The notes under the pieces were generated by a model that made no database searches, had not been told where the DNA came from, and saw only the letters and a list, made by a program, of their open reading frames with translations. Of a stretch of DNA of 64,000 nucleotides, positions 1 to 13,000 are shown in pieces; the first letter of the stretch is position 1; each line of letters begins with the position of its first letter. The translations under genes and the position numbers were made by a program. The stretch lies in the NCBI GenBank assembly GCA_013398955.1, contig VWPU01017693.1, positions 52,758 to 116,757 on the forward strand. Reading direction: 5' to 3'. Source of the stretch: Callaeas wilsoni (lineage: Eukaryota; Chordata; Aves; Passeriformes; Callaeidae).

Positions 1-3000
1 TTGCCCTAAAAGGCAGAAAATCCCAACTCTTTTAAAATAAACTGTTAAGGCTGTTGATGGCCTTGCCTCCTGCAGGATTCATTTTGTCTTCTGAGATTCC
101 TTTAAGATGCAACAACAAATGCTGATGTGCCTCAGCTCTGCAGACCTGAAACTGAATTTCTAGTGATCTGCAGGGCTAATCTGGAACTCACAAAGGGAAG
201 TCTTAGGATATACTTCAAACAGTGAAGAAATGTGAGTTTTATTTTCTTTAAAAGCATGGATTTCACATAGTTTGCTAGATAATCTACCAATGTTGGACTC
301 CACTAAAATGTTCTGTGTTGTAATTTTTGAAAAAGCCAGAAGGAAGAAGCACATATTGGCAACAAATCTGCAGTCAGGTCCCTGGTCCAGGTCTTGGGAT
401 TTTTCTTTTTTCAGAAAGTGAATGTATTCCGTGTAGCACACTGAAATTCTTCACGGGAAAGCATTTTGCCAACATGTTGGGAAAATGTTGTTAGTCCACA
501 GCTGACAATGGCTTTCTTTATCACTGAAACATGTTTAAAACAGCAAATTTAACTAGCCTGAAAGCAGACAGCTTTCATTCCACAGAGATTCAAGAGGTTC
601 TGAAAGAGCAAAACCAGGAAAAAATATGTTAGGAGAAGAGGAAAATTTAGTAAGTTGTTAGCCCAGGATTTTATTTTGAGAAGTCAGTAATGTAATCATG
701 CTATGGATAGTTATGGAGCTGTTTGCCTCTATCCCTCAGCAACTCCAGGAAATCAATAGCTGTCAGAAAATGCCCTTTGCCATCTGTCATTACAGGTTAT
801 TCATAAACCTGATGCAATGCTGAAGAAGAGTCTGGGCAATCAGATGACTAAATGCCCGGTGCCTTAAATAGAAATATTAAATAATAATTAAAACTGTCAG
901 CTATTAATGCATAAATACAAACACGCTCATAGAATTTTTTTTTTCACATTTTCATTTCCAGAGTGCTGAAAAAACATTGCGCTGACAAAGATATATACCA
1001 CTGATTGATTATTCATGCCCATCAATGTCCTCATTTCTCTGGGCTGGAAGACTCAAGCTGAAAGCAGTATCATGAATAATTTTTATATTCATAGAGCAAA
1101 CTGTGTATTTGCAATCCAGTAGAAGGTTGCTGCTGTTGGCGTAGATCATCCACAGCAAAAGCAAGGATCCAAGGGTACCTTGCTTTTATTATCCACATAT
1201 TTGCCTCAGCTCTGGTCCCTCTCCCACAGCACTCAGGATAGCTGACGGATAGAGAAGTTCACCTCAGAGTAACTAGGAGATACCAGCCACTTTTCTCATG
1301 CAAGGAGATGATAAAGAAACACCCACACACCACCTCAGAAAGAAACACTCGTGCGTGCACAGGGTAGCACCGACAGCCTCATCCTGTGCCCCTCTCTGGA
1401 CGACCAGGAGGAAGGTCCATGAGTGGAAAATATAAACATGCATGTACATCATGGCTCTTGGATCCTTTCAGCTCCGTTTTCCCCCCACACAGAGAAACAC
1501 TCCTGCAAACTGGTGTCAGTCAGCCCCACACCCCGGGGTCTCACTCGGAGCTGGCTTGGACCTCCTGGTCCCTCCAGCAGCCACCTTGTGATGCTGACCT
1601 CCGCGGTACCTGGCCCTGACTTACAGCCACCTCAACACCTGGCTCCCAAGCCTCTTGCCCTGCTTGCCACTGGTCCTGCTTGCCAGCTGCTGGTGATCAC
1701 ATCTGGGGTATGCACCCAGACAGCAGCTACGGACCCCCATCCCCTCCCACGGTGGGCACAAAGACAACGGGCCCCCGTTGCGCCCCGTGGTCCCCAGCTC
1801 AGCTGCTGGCATGGAAATCCACACACACAGAGAGAACAGAGCCCCCTCCCTCAGGACTACAGTCAGAAATGGAGTTTAGTCACTGCAATGTGTCACATAC
1901 TCCCAGGCAGGAACCCCTGAGTTATTTGGGCTTCCCCTGGGTGCCACGGTGCTTCTGTGCTTCGTTGTGCCATAGAGATGAGCCTTTAATCACGTAACCT
2001 AAGACAAGCTGTTTAAAAAGCCCCAAAAGTTAATTATGATTAATGTATTGAGTAAATTCATATTAGATAGTTAACGATTTATAGGCGTTTCCTCTAGTAG
2101 GTGTATACAAAGGTGCCTGACCGAAATACAGTTATTTTAATGTAGAAATCTGACAGGTTCTCACTAATATTACAGGTGTATTGTTAAAGGGTTTCACCAT
2201 TGGAAACCATGTAGAGGAGAAGGAAAGGGGGGTTTTAATATCAGGAAGTAATCCTTGAACTAGCACGACAGACCAGTTCTGCATAAAATCACCCAGCACG
2301 AGAGTGATCGGAGACTCACTTTTCTCATCTCCTAGGAACACTGAGTGTTTATTTAATTTCTCTTGCTGACAATTTTTTAGTTAAATCCTGTCTGGGTCAC
2401 CTCTTTTCCAGTCTTGATAATTACTATGGGCATTTCTGATATAAATTACATCCTGCATTGTTGAATGCAATTTCAATTTGTTGGTCTAATTAAGGAGCTT
2501 CAGACTCACAAAACATTAATTAATCATGAAGTATCTGGGCAGTGTGCATGCTCAAAATAAAGCAGCCAGAAAATCCTTCCTTGGTAGTTGTGCTTTTTAG
2601 ACAATTCATTATAATGATCGCTAGTTCCTGAGCGCAAAAGTCCTTGTTGTCCTCGCAAGTTTGCCCGGACAAAAAAATACACCCAAGTGCTCTGCAGCAT
2701 CACATTCCCAAAAGCCAGCAGGAGAGCAGCTTTGTTAGGTGGGAGTGCTTTGTTCCTCACCCACTGCACGGCTTCACAACCACACACGTGATGTCAAACA
2801 CAGCGGGACGTGCCGGGCCTGCCTTCTTCCCCTCCTTCAGCAGAATAACAACACTCATCTCCCTGCAGCCCTGGGAATATGGGAATTCTTTGCTCTGGCT
2901 ACATCGTATGCACCCTCCAAGTACAAATTTCTCCAATGACTACGGGTTGTCTTGTCAGCCTCCAGTAATATATACCAGAAAAAGCAAAATGTACAGGAAA

Positions 3001-3832
3001 AATTATGAACTATAACACTGGGAAAAAAAGATTGGGTCTGAAAAACTGCCTCTAGGCTAAGTTAAGCAGAAAAGGATGAGTGTCTTTCTAGAATTAGAAA
3101 TACAAGAGAGAGTTAACTAGGCTTGACCTGGACACATTTAACAAAGCAACAGTGCTAATTGGAGAAGAGTACAGGAGATGTGGCCAAGTGAAGCTGGAGA
3201 TGAAACTGAAGTCGTAGTTAATTTTGTCATTTAGTGTTGTTATTCACTGAAAATGATAGGTTTCTCATCCAAAGTCTCATCCTTATTTTGTTGTTATTTT
3301 GCTCACAAAGACGACAATATATTACTGCAATTACACAATTAACCTTCATTAAAGACAATTAAAGTGGTTCAATAGCATGTTTTTCTTTAAAACTGAGTGC
3401 AAGATATAACAAATGGTTTGTTTTACAAACACTAATTATACAGAGACCACATTAATTAAAACAGTGCAGACTCCTGTGCTCACATCTCATATATAAATTG
3501 GTTTTAGCCAACAAATGGATATCTCAGTGCAGTCCAATGCCAATTAAAATATGAAAATGAACATATAGAGCAGTAGCAGGGGTGTGACAGCCTCTGTGCT
3601 GCCACGTGTTAATGGATTCTAAGACCAAAGGTTATTTTTACTTGAAGGACCCTTTGTAGTTAAGGGAGAATGTATCATATGAAACCCATAAAATACACCA
3701 GACCACTGTGAAACCACTGTATTTCTCACAGGCCACCACAAATTCTTATCAGCCCTTTTCCCATCAAACAGCTTTTGATAACAAACAGCACCAAATGCAG
3801 AGTAAGGAACTGCAGACCTGGACTGTCCTGTT
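1..3832. other. Intergenic 3' flank, distal part
   Basis: No coding region recognised. The stretch mixes AT-rich sequence carrying ATTA cores (about 841-1090, 2030-2100, 2340-2530 and 3290-3480) with a GC-rich block at about 1380-1930. Open frames in the GC-rich block (up to 165 codons) are low-complexity, Pro/Ser-rich and resemble no family I know. Confidence 0.7.
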
Positions 3833-4097
3833 CCTAGACAAGGGGGAATGTTTTTAAACTGAAAGAGGTTAGGTTTAGGTGAGACATTAGGATGAAATTC
3901 TTTGCTGTGAGGGTGGTGAGACACTGGAACAGTTTTCCCAGAGAAGCTGTGGATGCCCCATCCCTGGAAGTGTTCAAGGCCAGGTTGGATGGGGCTCTGA
4001 GCAACTTGGTCTAGGAAAAAGCGCTCCAGCCCATGGCAGGGGAGTCAGAACTGGATGATCTTAAAGGTCCCTTCCAATACAAACCGTTCTATGATTA
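3833..4097 (+). mobile_element. CR1 LINE 3' end, 5'-truncated
   Basis: About 265 bases matching the CR1 3' region in sense orientation: an early 'acaagggggaatg' block, then 'gagggtggtgagacactgga', 'gctgtggatgccccatccct', 'ttcaaggccaggttggatgg', 'gatgatcttaaaggtccctt' and the terminal 'ttctatgatt' unit. This is 5'-truncated non-LTR debris, typical of bird genomes. It carries no coding capacity. Confidence 0.95.
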
Positions 4098-7000
4098 ATA
4101 TTAGGAAATAGTTTTTACAGAAAATGACCATTATGCAAAACTAATTTCAGTTAGTTGATGTGTCAGGATATATTTTGCTGGTAAAAGAAAAAAAGGGAGT
4201 TTTATTAAGCCATATAAACATCATCAATTGATAGTTTGCATTTTGTGTTGGGGAAAAAAGACATCAAAACTGTAAGAAGAATAAAAAAATTCTAAGTAAG
4301 TCTGGGGAAAGAGAACAATAATACGCAAGAGGTAAATGAATTCTTTTGAAGAAAAGTGTTGGCTCAACACTGCCTCTAAGGACATAATTCTGGATTTTTA
4401 GCAAAAGGGAAATCTGAGATGTTAAGGCTTCTCCTCAAGAAGGTAAGAAATGGTAGCATCTAGTAGTCACTGATGCGTAGAAGCGCAAACCCCTCAAAGA
4501 AGTGGCCACTTTCACTGCTGAGTCCCTTCAGTTCTCGACGTAAAATTCAGGCAACGATGAAGTAATGAACACAAAAAAAGGGAGAAAAAAGAAAAGACCA
4601 AAAACCCCTCAGAGGCCTAAGTCTCTGCCGTGGCAGGGCTGAGCCTCATTTGGTCCTCTGAACTGTTCTTCTGCCCCAAGTTTCCATCTACAGATCTTTC
4701 TCAAGCAGGGAAAGAACTTGTGAGGTGCTTGCACGTGCACGTTTTCTGTACAGCCTCTGAGCTGTTAAATCTGAAATCAGAAATACAATCCCCTAAGGCT
4801 GGAAATCCTGATAATTTTTGTACTGTTGCAGGCATTCAGATGCTCTGCACCAGTGGTTGTATGATTGCCTCCATAAATAGCCAATCAGACCCGCTACACT
4901 TAATAAAAACAAGTCAAAGTTTAAGTCACTGTGGAATACTCAGCCTTTGGCTTCAGTGCATGAATGAGTTTGAAAGGAGCAGGCTGTTACAACAAAAATA
5001 ACAGATTTAGCTACTAGCTGGTTTTTCCAGGGAAGAAAGCATGACAGAGCAGTTTGGGCCTAGAAGTTTTGATGGATTAAAAGAACAAATTTGGGTCTTA
5101 TCTTTAATGTCACGTAATGTGGAATTTATAAGCAACTTTAATTAAATAACAGATACAGAATGATCAGACTTCAGTCATGACAGCAACAAGCTCCTGCAGT
5201 GCTTATAATTATCATTTATTCTGTGCCATGCACAGGTCTGTTTAGAAATTGAAATGAGCAAGTTCCATTTCAGGATTATACTCATCACGATTATTTCGCT
5301 CCTGTGCTCTGAATAATTGCAATCTTCCCAGTCTCCACACTTGGAATTGTGTTTTCTTGGAACTCAGATGAGCAGTGAGAAACATATAATGGACAGGCAG
5401 AACAGATTTATTTATCATTTCAAATTCCCCTTGCGACCTGTCTGTCCTTCTCCACTGACAAGTGGATTTTTGCCTCTCTTCCATCAATTAATTTTGCCTG
5501 ATTGCCAGTCTGCTTCTCTCACCACCACCTTTATTCTTTCCTCCTGATTTCGGAGCACAGACGCTGGATAAATGCCTTTATCACCAGATCTTTCTAGCTC
5601 AGTGAGACAATATGAAGACCCACCAAATATTTATGAGTTCTACACAGCTATTGTGGTAATACATAAGTACGACAGCAGCTCTTGGAAGCAGCAACTGCTG
5701 ACCCTTGCCAGGCAACTCCGAATTCCACTTACGCAGTTTTACATGCCAAGAAATAAGCCACAGTCTGTTGCACATGTTGGTTTGTGTACAGATTTTGCCA
5801 TTCACACAAGTGTTTTATCTAACAGTTAACTCTCTCTATACACCACTGTACAGCTGCATTTAGGCATCCACTTAATACAGACCACAAACTAAAATTCCAT
5901 TTCATATGTGGTATTTCCTAAATAATAAAAAACCCCCTGACATACTCTGATCTTTTGTTGAACATGTTTCCTCTTATGTGATTTACATTACAATAAAGCT
6001 GTCAAAGTTATTGCAGCACTTAAAAGGTTTCCTGATCCCTCCTCCTCCTGGAAGCCTCAGTCTGGAATATGAAGCACAGCATCTGCATTAGTATTCACTG
6101 CGTGCATGGCAACATTGACCTTGTGCCTCAAGTGGTTTTAATATTTTAGAGACACAAGGATTAAACTCCATGGGAACATAGAATGGAATCGTGGCAGGGC
6201 AATAAGCGATGAAGTAAAAGAGGTAAAAAAAAAAAGAATCATGTCCTACGTGATCAGACATCTAAGTTAAAGTAATTTTACTGTCAAAACAATCCGTTAA
6301 CTATGCAACAAGTAATTAGGCAAATAGTGTAATTATTCTTTAAATCTCTCAGAGAATGTTTGATGTGCTTAGTGGATAGCTGATAGTGGTAGAGTGATGG
6401 TGATAGCTTAGGGGACAGCTGATGGCTTCGTTTAGCTCCTCCACTACCTGCTGCTTAATGCACAGAATGCCAAATCTCAGCACCTCATGGGATGAGGGAC
6501 CTGGATCACCACAGTCCTCAGCAGGCAGCAAATATCTAACCTGTAAGAAGGAATTTTTAAAGAAGTTGTAGGGACATATTTTGAAGTTCAGAGTTTGTCC
6601 TTCACCCTTCTGCCCTCTTGAATGTCCAGCTTGAAAGAGGGGTAAGAGCTTGTGGGTTTCTAACCAGGGGTTCAGAGACGCAGCGAGGCAGGAGTCAGAG
6701 CGAGGAATGAATTATTTATCAAATTTACAATACCATTCATATATTTTAGTTCTATAAAGTAATTGAACAGTGTGCACACTTCTCCTAGGGTGATTGGTTA
6801 AAGTTTCAGACACTCACTTAGAAATGTTTTTTCCTAATATAATGTACACAAGGTCCGGAGATACCAGATATGAATGCTATTTACAAAAACCCCATCTATT
6901 GCTTACATAGCTTACGCAGCAAAGGAAAAGTTCTCACAGAATGAATGCAAGAAGAGAAAATTTCCCTGCTAACAGCATTTCAGCATCCGCAAGAGCTGAC

Positions 7001-10000
7001 TCAGTGTGTGGTGTGGCAGAGACCAGCACTGCTCCTGCGTATCACATCTTCGGCGCAACACCAGCTCATGCTGGAAGGCCCTGAGATTCCATGAAGTCGT
7101 GTACGGTGCACGGTGTGTTCTGGTATAAGCAATTTTTGATGTTTTAGTGGGCTTTAGCATGTTTTATCAGGTTTATCAGAGAATCTCTAGCTTTTTCGTG
7201 TTTGGAGGTTCTTCTGTGCACGTGTGTTTATTTATCTTTTTTCCCATTTTTCAGCGGTTTTAGCAGTACAGCTTCTTCCTTTTGCCTTTTCCAAGCTGCT
7301 TAGCAGCAATAAAAACAGCAAGGAAGTGAAACTGTCCTCTGCCTACATCAGGCTAATCATAACTCCTATGTGGAGATGAGCCGGCGTATTTTCCCCAAGA
7401 TACTACCAAAGCAACAGAGAAAATGAGAGAAAACATTCTGAAGGATAGCATATATTTTAAATTTATAAACAGAAATTAACATTTTTTTCTTATTTTTCAC
7501 CTCTTGTCTCTAGCAAGTGTTTGTAAACCTTTCCCTCTTCAAATGACTAGAAGAAACTTGGAAACAAGAAAATCAAATTAGAACCTAGGCAGAATATTCT
7601 CAAATTACAAATAACCCAGTGAAGAGTTTAATCTCATCGTGAAACCAAAATTGTTTTGGCTGAGAACAGATATAAAATTGAGTTGTTTGGGATCCATCAC
7701 AGCTTGGGCTCAGACAGTAAATTTAATGTAGAAAATTAAGAGTAATTCTACTCTTACAGCTGAGTCAGAGAACAAGTTATAGTAAAACTTTATAGATATT
7801 GCCTTTGAAATATTTGCTGCTATGGAGATGGGAAGGGACTTGCAATTCCTACAATGAATGAAATCCAAACTAAATCAACTTTAACTCAATTACGTTCTTT
7901 GCTCTAGGATTTTAAAGAGCTCTGGAAATTCATGCTTTAGCACATCACTGGTGAGAATCACCCAGTCCCACCCTGGGAGCTGCAGTTCCAAATTCAGAGA
8001 ACAGAACTAGAACATCTCCTTATGGCCTTGTTAAGATTTCAGCCAAACTTTCTGATAGCATAATAAATAGCCAGTATGTCATGGGGTTTTTAACTGCAAT
8101 TTTTTTAGCTAGAAATATAATCGAATTGCTATACCACTGTGCAAGCCCAACTTGTCTAATAAATTAAATACTCCAAATGAAAATTAATGGATTTTTGATC
8201 CACTGTAAGAAATTGTTTCTGTAAGTCAGAACTCAACCTGCTGTGCTGTTGAGAGCAAAAAGTGCACTTTGGTAATTGAGATGAGTGATCTCTTGTCAGG
8301 CACTGATATTGGTTATGTGAGTTTTCATTCTCAGGTTCTCCAGGGCATCGATTTCACCAACCCGAATCACAGGATTACAGGAGTGCTATTTTACAGAGTG
8401 CCTTTGTCTCTCCCTTCACTTGATGAATGTGAATAAAACCAGGTAACTCTGCTAACAGTCGGCCAAGTCGTATAACGCCGGGAGCAATCCTGCAGCCAGA
8501 CCCGGAACACTTCTATGCCATGTGTCACCATCCACGTGTCTATGGACTGCTCAGAGCACCAGCAAAATGCCTTGGTTTTCCTGCAAGCAGGATCTGAGCA
8601 GATGAACTTGCTGGGCTATTATGCAAATAAGGACTTAACGATTTCTTAAAAACAATGCCTTCATTTTCACAGTGCCATTTTTAAGACTTCTGCTGCCAAG
8701 GCAGTTTTCATAAGAAGGCATGCAATTTGTTAACCATTCAAAGTCCTTTGAAGGGTACACTGCACTTCTGAGCAGTGATAATGTGCTTTCCTCTCTGTTA
8801 TTTTCCATCTGGAAATTTCCTTATGCATTACAAAGCAGGATGTTTCAACACTCAGCCAAATTTGGAGAGAGGGGAAAATCAGTGTTCTTAAAAATGAAGT
8901 GATGCCTCATTGACAATACATCATTAGGGTAATCAGAAATAAACCAAGGCTCCCCTGTCAAGTATTTGAAGTATTAAAATATGCTGCCTCTCTTCATTAG
9001 AAAAGGATTTCTTTTATTAGTGAAATGTGTCACACTTGATGTATTCAAATTCTTTTACAAGCTATAAATAAACCTTACAATGCAGTGTCGAGACACAGTA
9101 TTTTAATCTCCATGGCAGGGATGAAATAGCAGCAGTGTACAAATTTTAGGCCAGTTGGCCGTGGTCACACACTGAATCTGTATCAGAGTACAATGCTTCT
9201 CAAGTTTGCAGCAATGACAAAAAATCTACCCCAAAAAAGGTCTGGTAGGTCTGTTCAGATAACCACCTAGCCATAACATTGGTTATTAAAACAAACCAGC
9301 CTCCTCAGACTGGAGGAACAGAATGGGCTGTTTGGGAAGAACAGATGTTTTTCTTTTTTCACACTGTCCTGCTTCCCTCCAAGGCTAATCTTCTTTATTC
9401 GCTTCTGTGTTCCCTCTCTCCTCTCCGTCCTACAAATCTGGACCTCTTGGCTCGAGAAATTGGGATGAGCAATACTTCCACTTGGGGGTGTACTTGTCTT
9501 TCAGGGCGCTTGTCTGCTTCTGCAGAATCACAGGCCAGAGCAGGGGCTGCAAGGGCCAACACGCGGCTTTATTCCAGTTTTCTAAGTAGCTGCTTTGGAT
9601 TCCAAACCCAAGTAAGGAATTGGTCCAACTGGACATCGCAGTTCAATCTGCCCAGCGGGATATCTGCCCAGCTGGCTGTCAGAGTTGGAGAGCTCAGGGA
9701 AGACTCCTGCATGACAGCTGCAATTTAAACACAAAAAAAGAGAAAAGCACGCACAGTTGCATGTGAAACAGAACAATGAATAACACAGAGAATACGAAAA
9801 TGTTGTTCATATCACCCCAACTAAAAATACATGCTGCTATGGCATCACAGAAAGGGAGATGAGGCATAGGAAAATAGGTGCAAAAGCACACAGAATTCTG
9901 GTATTGCTCAGTAAAAAAAGATGTTGTTATTCATCACAGAATTTGATAATGAATATTGTAAAGGTGATACATCAGGAACGTCTATATTGCCAATCTCATA

Positions 10001-13000
10001 GCCAGATTATAAAGACTGATACTATGAGAGTTTTCTGAACATTGTGGAGAAACAGCAAACTTAAAGTCAGGCTCGAAAGAGAACATAACACTTCCAATAT
10101 CATTTGGTCACCTCTTTCACCCACTATTGATGAAGACGTTTCCCCGATAGATTCGCTTCTGCACATACAGCCTCGTTAAGTCGCCAGTGACAGAAACTGA
10201 AATATTCTTATTTGGGAAGAATTGATAAATACCCGTCTGCCCCGAGAGGATTTAAGGAGTCTGTAGCCTCGCCACCAACCAGCAGAAACCCACTAAACAA
10301 CTCGTATATTTTTGCTGCACCTCTCCAGTGTTAATCCATCCCTTTGATGTACAGCTGAACTGAAACACTAGAGAAACACAGCTAGAACTGGCAGAGTAGC
10401 CCATCATTTAACAGGATCAGAGAGCTGATCTCAGCCTGGGCCAGCGGCTTCCCCTTGGGAACCACTCCAGCAGTCAGAATCAGCAAGGCAGGATGGAGTC
10501 CTACCAAGAGCGCATCGCCCTCAGTCATTGGCAAGGACGTGGCAAAGCAGCTCTGCTCCATTTGGGCTTTGCAGAGTGCCAAGGATCTTTTGTAGATCGG
10601 TTGCTCTGTCTTTTTGAGATGCTTGAAACACAGCAGCAGAGCAGATGTGCCTTAATCCAGGAGAGAAACTATATCCAGAGTTTCTGCAAGTCATAAAGTT
10701 CCAGGGTAAACTTCTTTTAAAAGGACAAGTTATTTTTGTAGCCAACAATACTGGTGACTGCAAAGGTTGTGCTAACAGTAAACAAATTTCCAGGTCTTTG
10801 AGTGCTCAGTAGTTCTGACTCTAGCCTCCAGCACAGCGAGGCACAAAAACAAGATGACAAAACCAGAAATGACAAAAGTAATGTCCTCATTTGAGAACAC
10901 ACTGTTTATCTCTGATAAAATCTGTACTGTGCTCTCAGAACAAGGTATCTGCTGAAGATAGAAGTGTGTTTCATGGGTGTCAAAACACACTGCAGAGAGA
11001 AAACAGAGCCCTACAATTGAATAAAAAGAAGCATCATCAATTCATAATTGCTCCCAGTGCTCCAGGATAAGAGATTGTCTCCAGATATTGTCAACAGATG
11101 TATTACACTTATAGCAAATATTTATTTACATACATATATTTTTTTAATTTTTTTTTTAAAAGTATCTCTGTAGTCTGGCAGCTTTTATTGGGATTTCTCT
11201 GGAAAGTATACTTGCAGTATCTGATACATAGGTTTCCACCAGAAACACAGGGACAAGGCTTTCTAATCCAGTGATGTATCAGTGCTGGGCTGAGTGCTCA
11301 TAGATGAAAAAGGTAGTTACAGTCATAGCAAATTACTTCTGAACTTTTTTGAAGCTCATAAAACTGCTATTACAATCCGAAGGAAGCTTGACAAAGTTCA
11401 TCAAAGATTCATTGCTTGTTGTTGTAGACTTCAAATGATGAATGAGAGAGGGTACATTAAAATTCTGCTGCTGCCACTACCACTTCAGGAAGCTTTTGGA
11501 GGATAAATACTGCTTCTACTTAAAGGCAACAGGTTTTGAAAGAATGAGTCACATTTTCCAATACATCTTAACAATCTTATTTAATAATTAATGTAAAGGG
11601 ACACTGCCTGCTCTCATAAGGCAAACCCATGATCCAAATACAACAGATTCCTCCACAGATATTCACAGCCAAAGCACTGCCTGCTGCTGGGATTATGACA
11701 GTGCTCTGGATGACAGGCAGGGCTGATCAGCTTTTGTTTTCTCCTGCAGACCTTGCTAACTGCATTTAGGTTTTCAAGTCCAAAGAGTCAGAGAATGAGC
11801 ACATTCGGGGAATATCTTTGACATCCCTTGAAAAAAGGCTCTCAAATGACCTCAGGTGGCACGGCTTACAATGACCCCGCAGCAGCAACTCTGAACCTGC
11901 CAGCAGCACTTGTCAAAAATGTATTCTAAATTAACATGTTAGAGATACAGCTTCCTTTTCTTGTTCAGTATAACCCCATAAATAATATTACTGTTTGGAC
12001 CTGCTTTATGTGGCAGATAAGACACAAAGATAACAGAAGAGCACTTCCCTTTGTTATTTGTATTAACAGACAAGAATTTATTTCACTTCTAGATGGCTTG
12101 TGTATGTATGTGCCTATCAAGGAGCATGAAATTAAATACCAAAGTATTTAAAAGCCTATACACAGACAATAAAGGGGATATAAAACCCACTTTAGATTCC
12201 TTTAGAGTTCATCTCATGCAATGTCTTAGGCAATATCTGCTTCAGGGCTGAACTCGAGGATCTAGAACCAAAATGTTAGGTGGCAAAATTCAAGGGTGAT
12301 ATAATGTGTAGTGGAAGAAACAAGGGTTAAAACAGGCCAAATGCTCCCCAGTGACCTGCACGACCCCACACCATGAAAGGTTACACCGCTGCCTGTAAGG
12401 GGGACATTTCCCCTCTGTGAACACAGCTCTGCTTTTCTCCAGCTGGGTTATACCTACAAAGAGATATCATCCTTTGCCAGATTGAGGCAAGTTCTATGCT
12501 GTTGATCTAGTCTAATAACAATATGTGCTAATGCACACTTGAACATCAAACTCTGTACGAATGCAGCCTTATTCATATTCCAGGATGAAAAGGATGTCTA
12601 TCAAAACAACTAATTTCCATTTGTACCTATTTACAACCAAACTAAGATAATTTCATTCTCCAATAAATGTCCACAAATAGATGAAGGATTTGGATTAGAA
12701 CCAGTGCCACTGTTTTAGTCTGAGCTTGCACTGGTTCTGCCTTAAATGCAGCACTGAAAGATGAGTGAAACAGGATCCACTGTGTGATAAAGGAAGAGGA
12801 TAAAAGGGTAAAGCCAAAACAAATTAGAAGGGTGCAAAATACTGAAATGGGGAGCTGTTCTGATCACTATTCTTTACATTTTAGTGCTTTCTGGCAGTAT
12901 CAAATTACAGCACACATGCATTCAGAGGCTGAAGCACACCTCAGTTTGTCAGTAGGCCCTGAGGCACAGCAACAGCCCAAGTCAGGTACCCATCTTGGTG

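Noticed and set aside
1423..1920. 165-codon plus-strand frame
   Set aside because: GC-rich, low-complexity, Pro/Ser/His-rich translation. Overlapping open frames on both strands suggest composition rather than coding.
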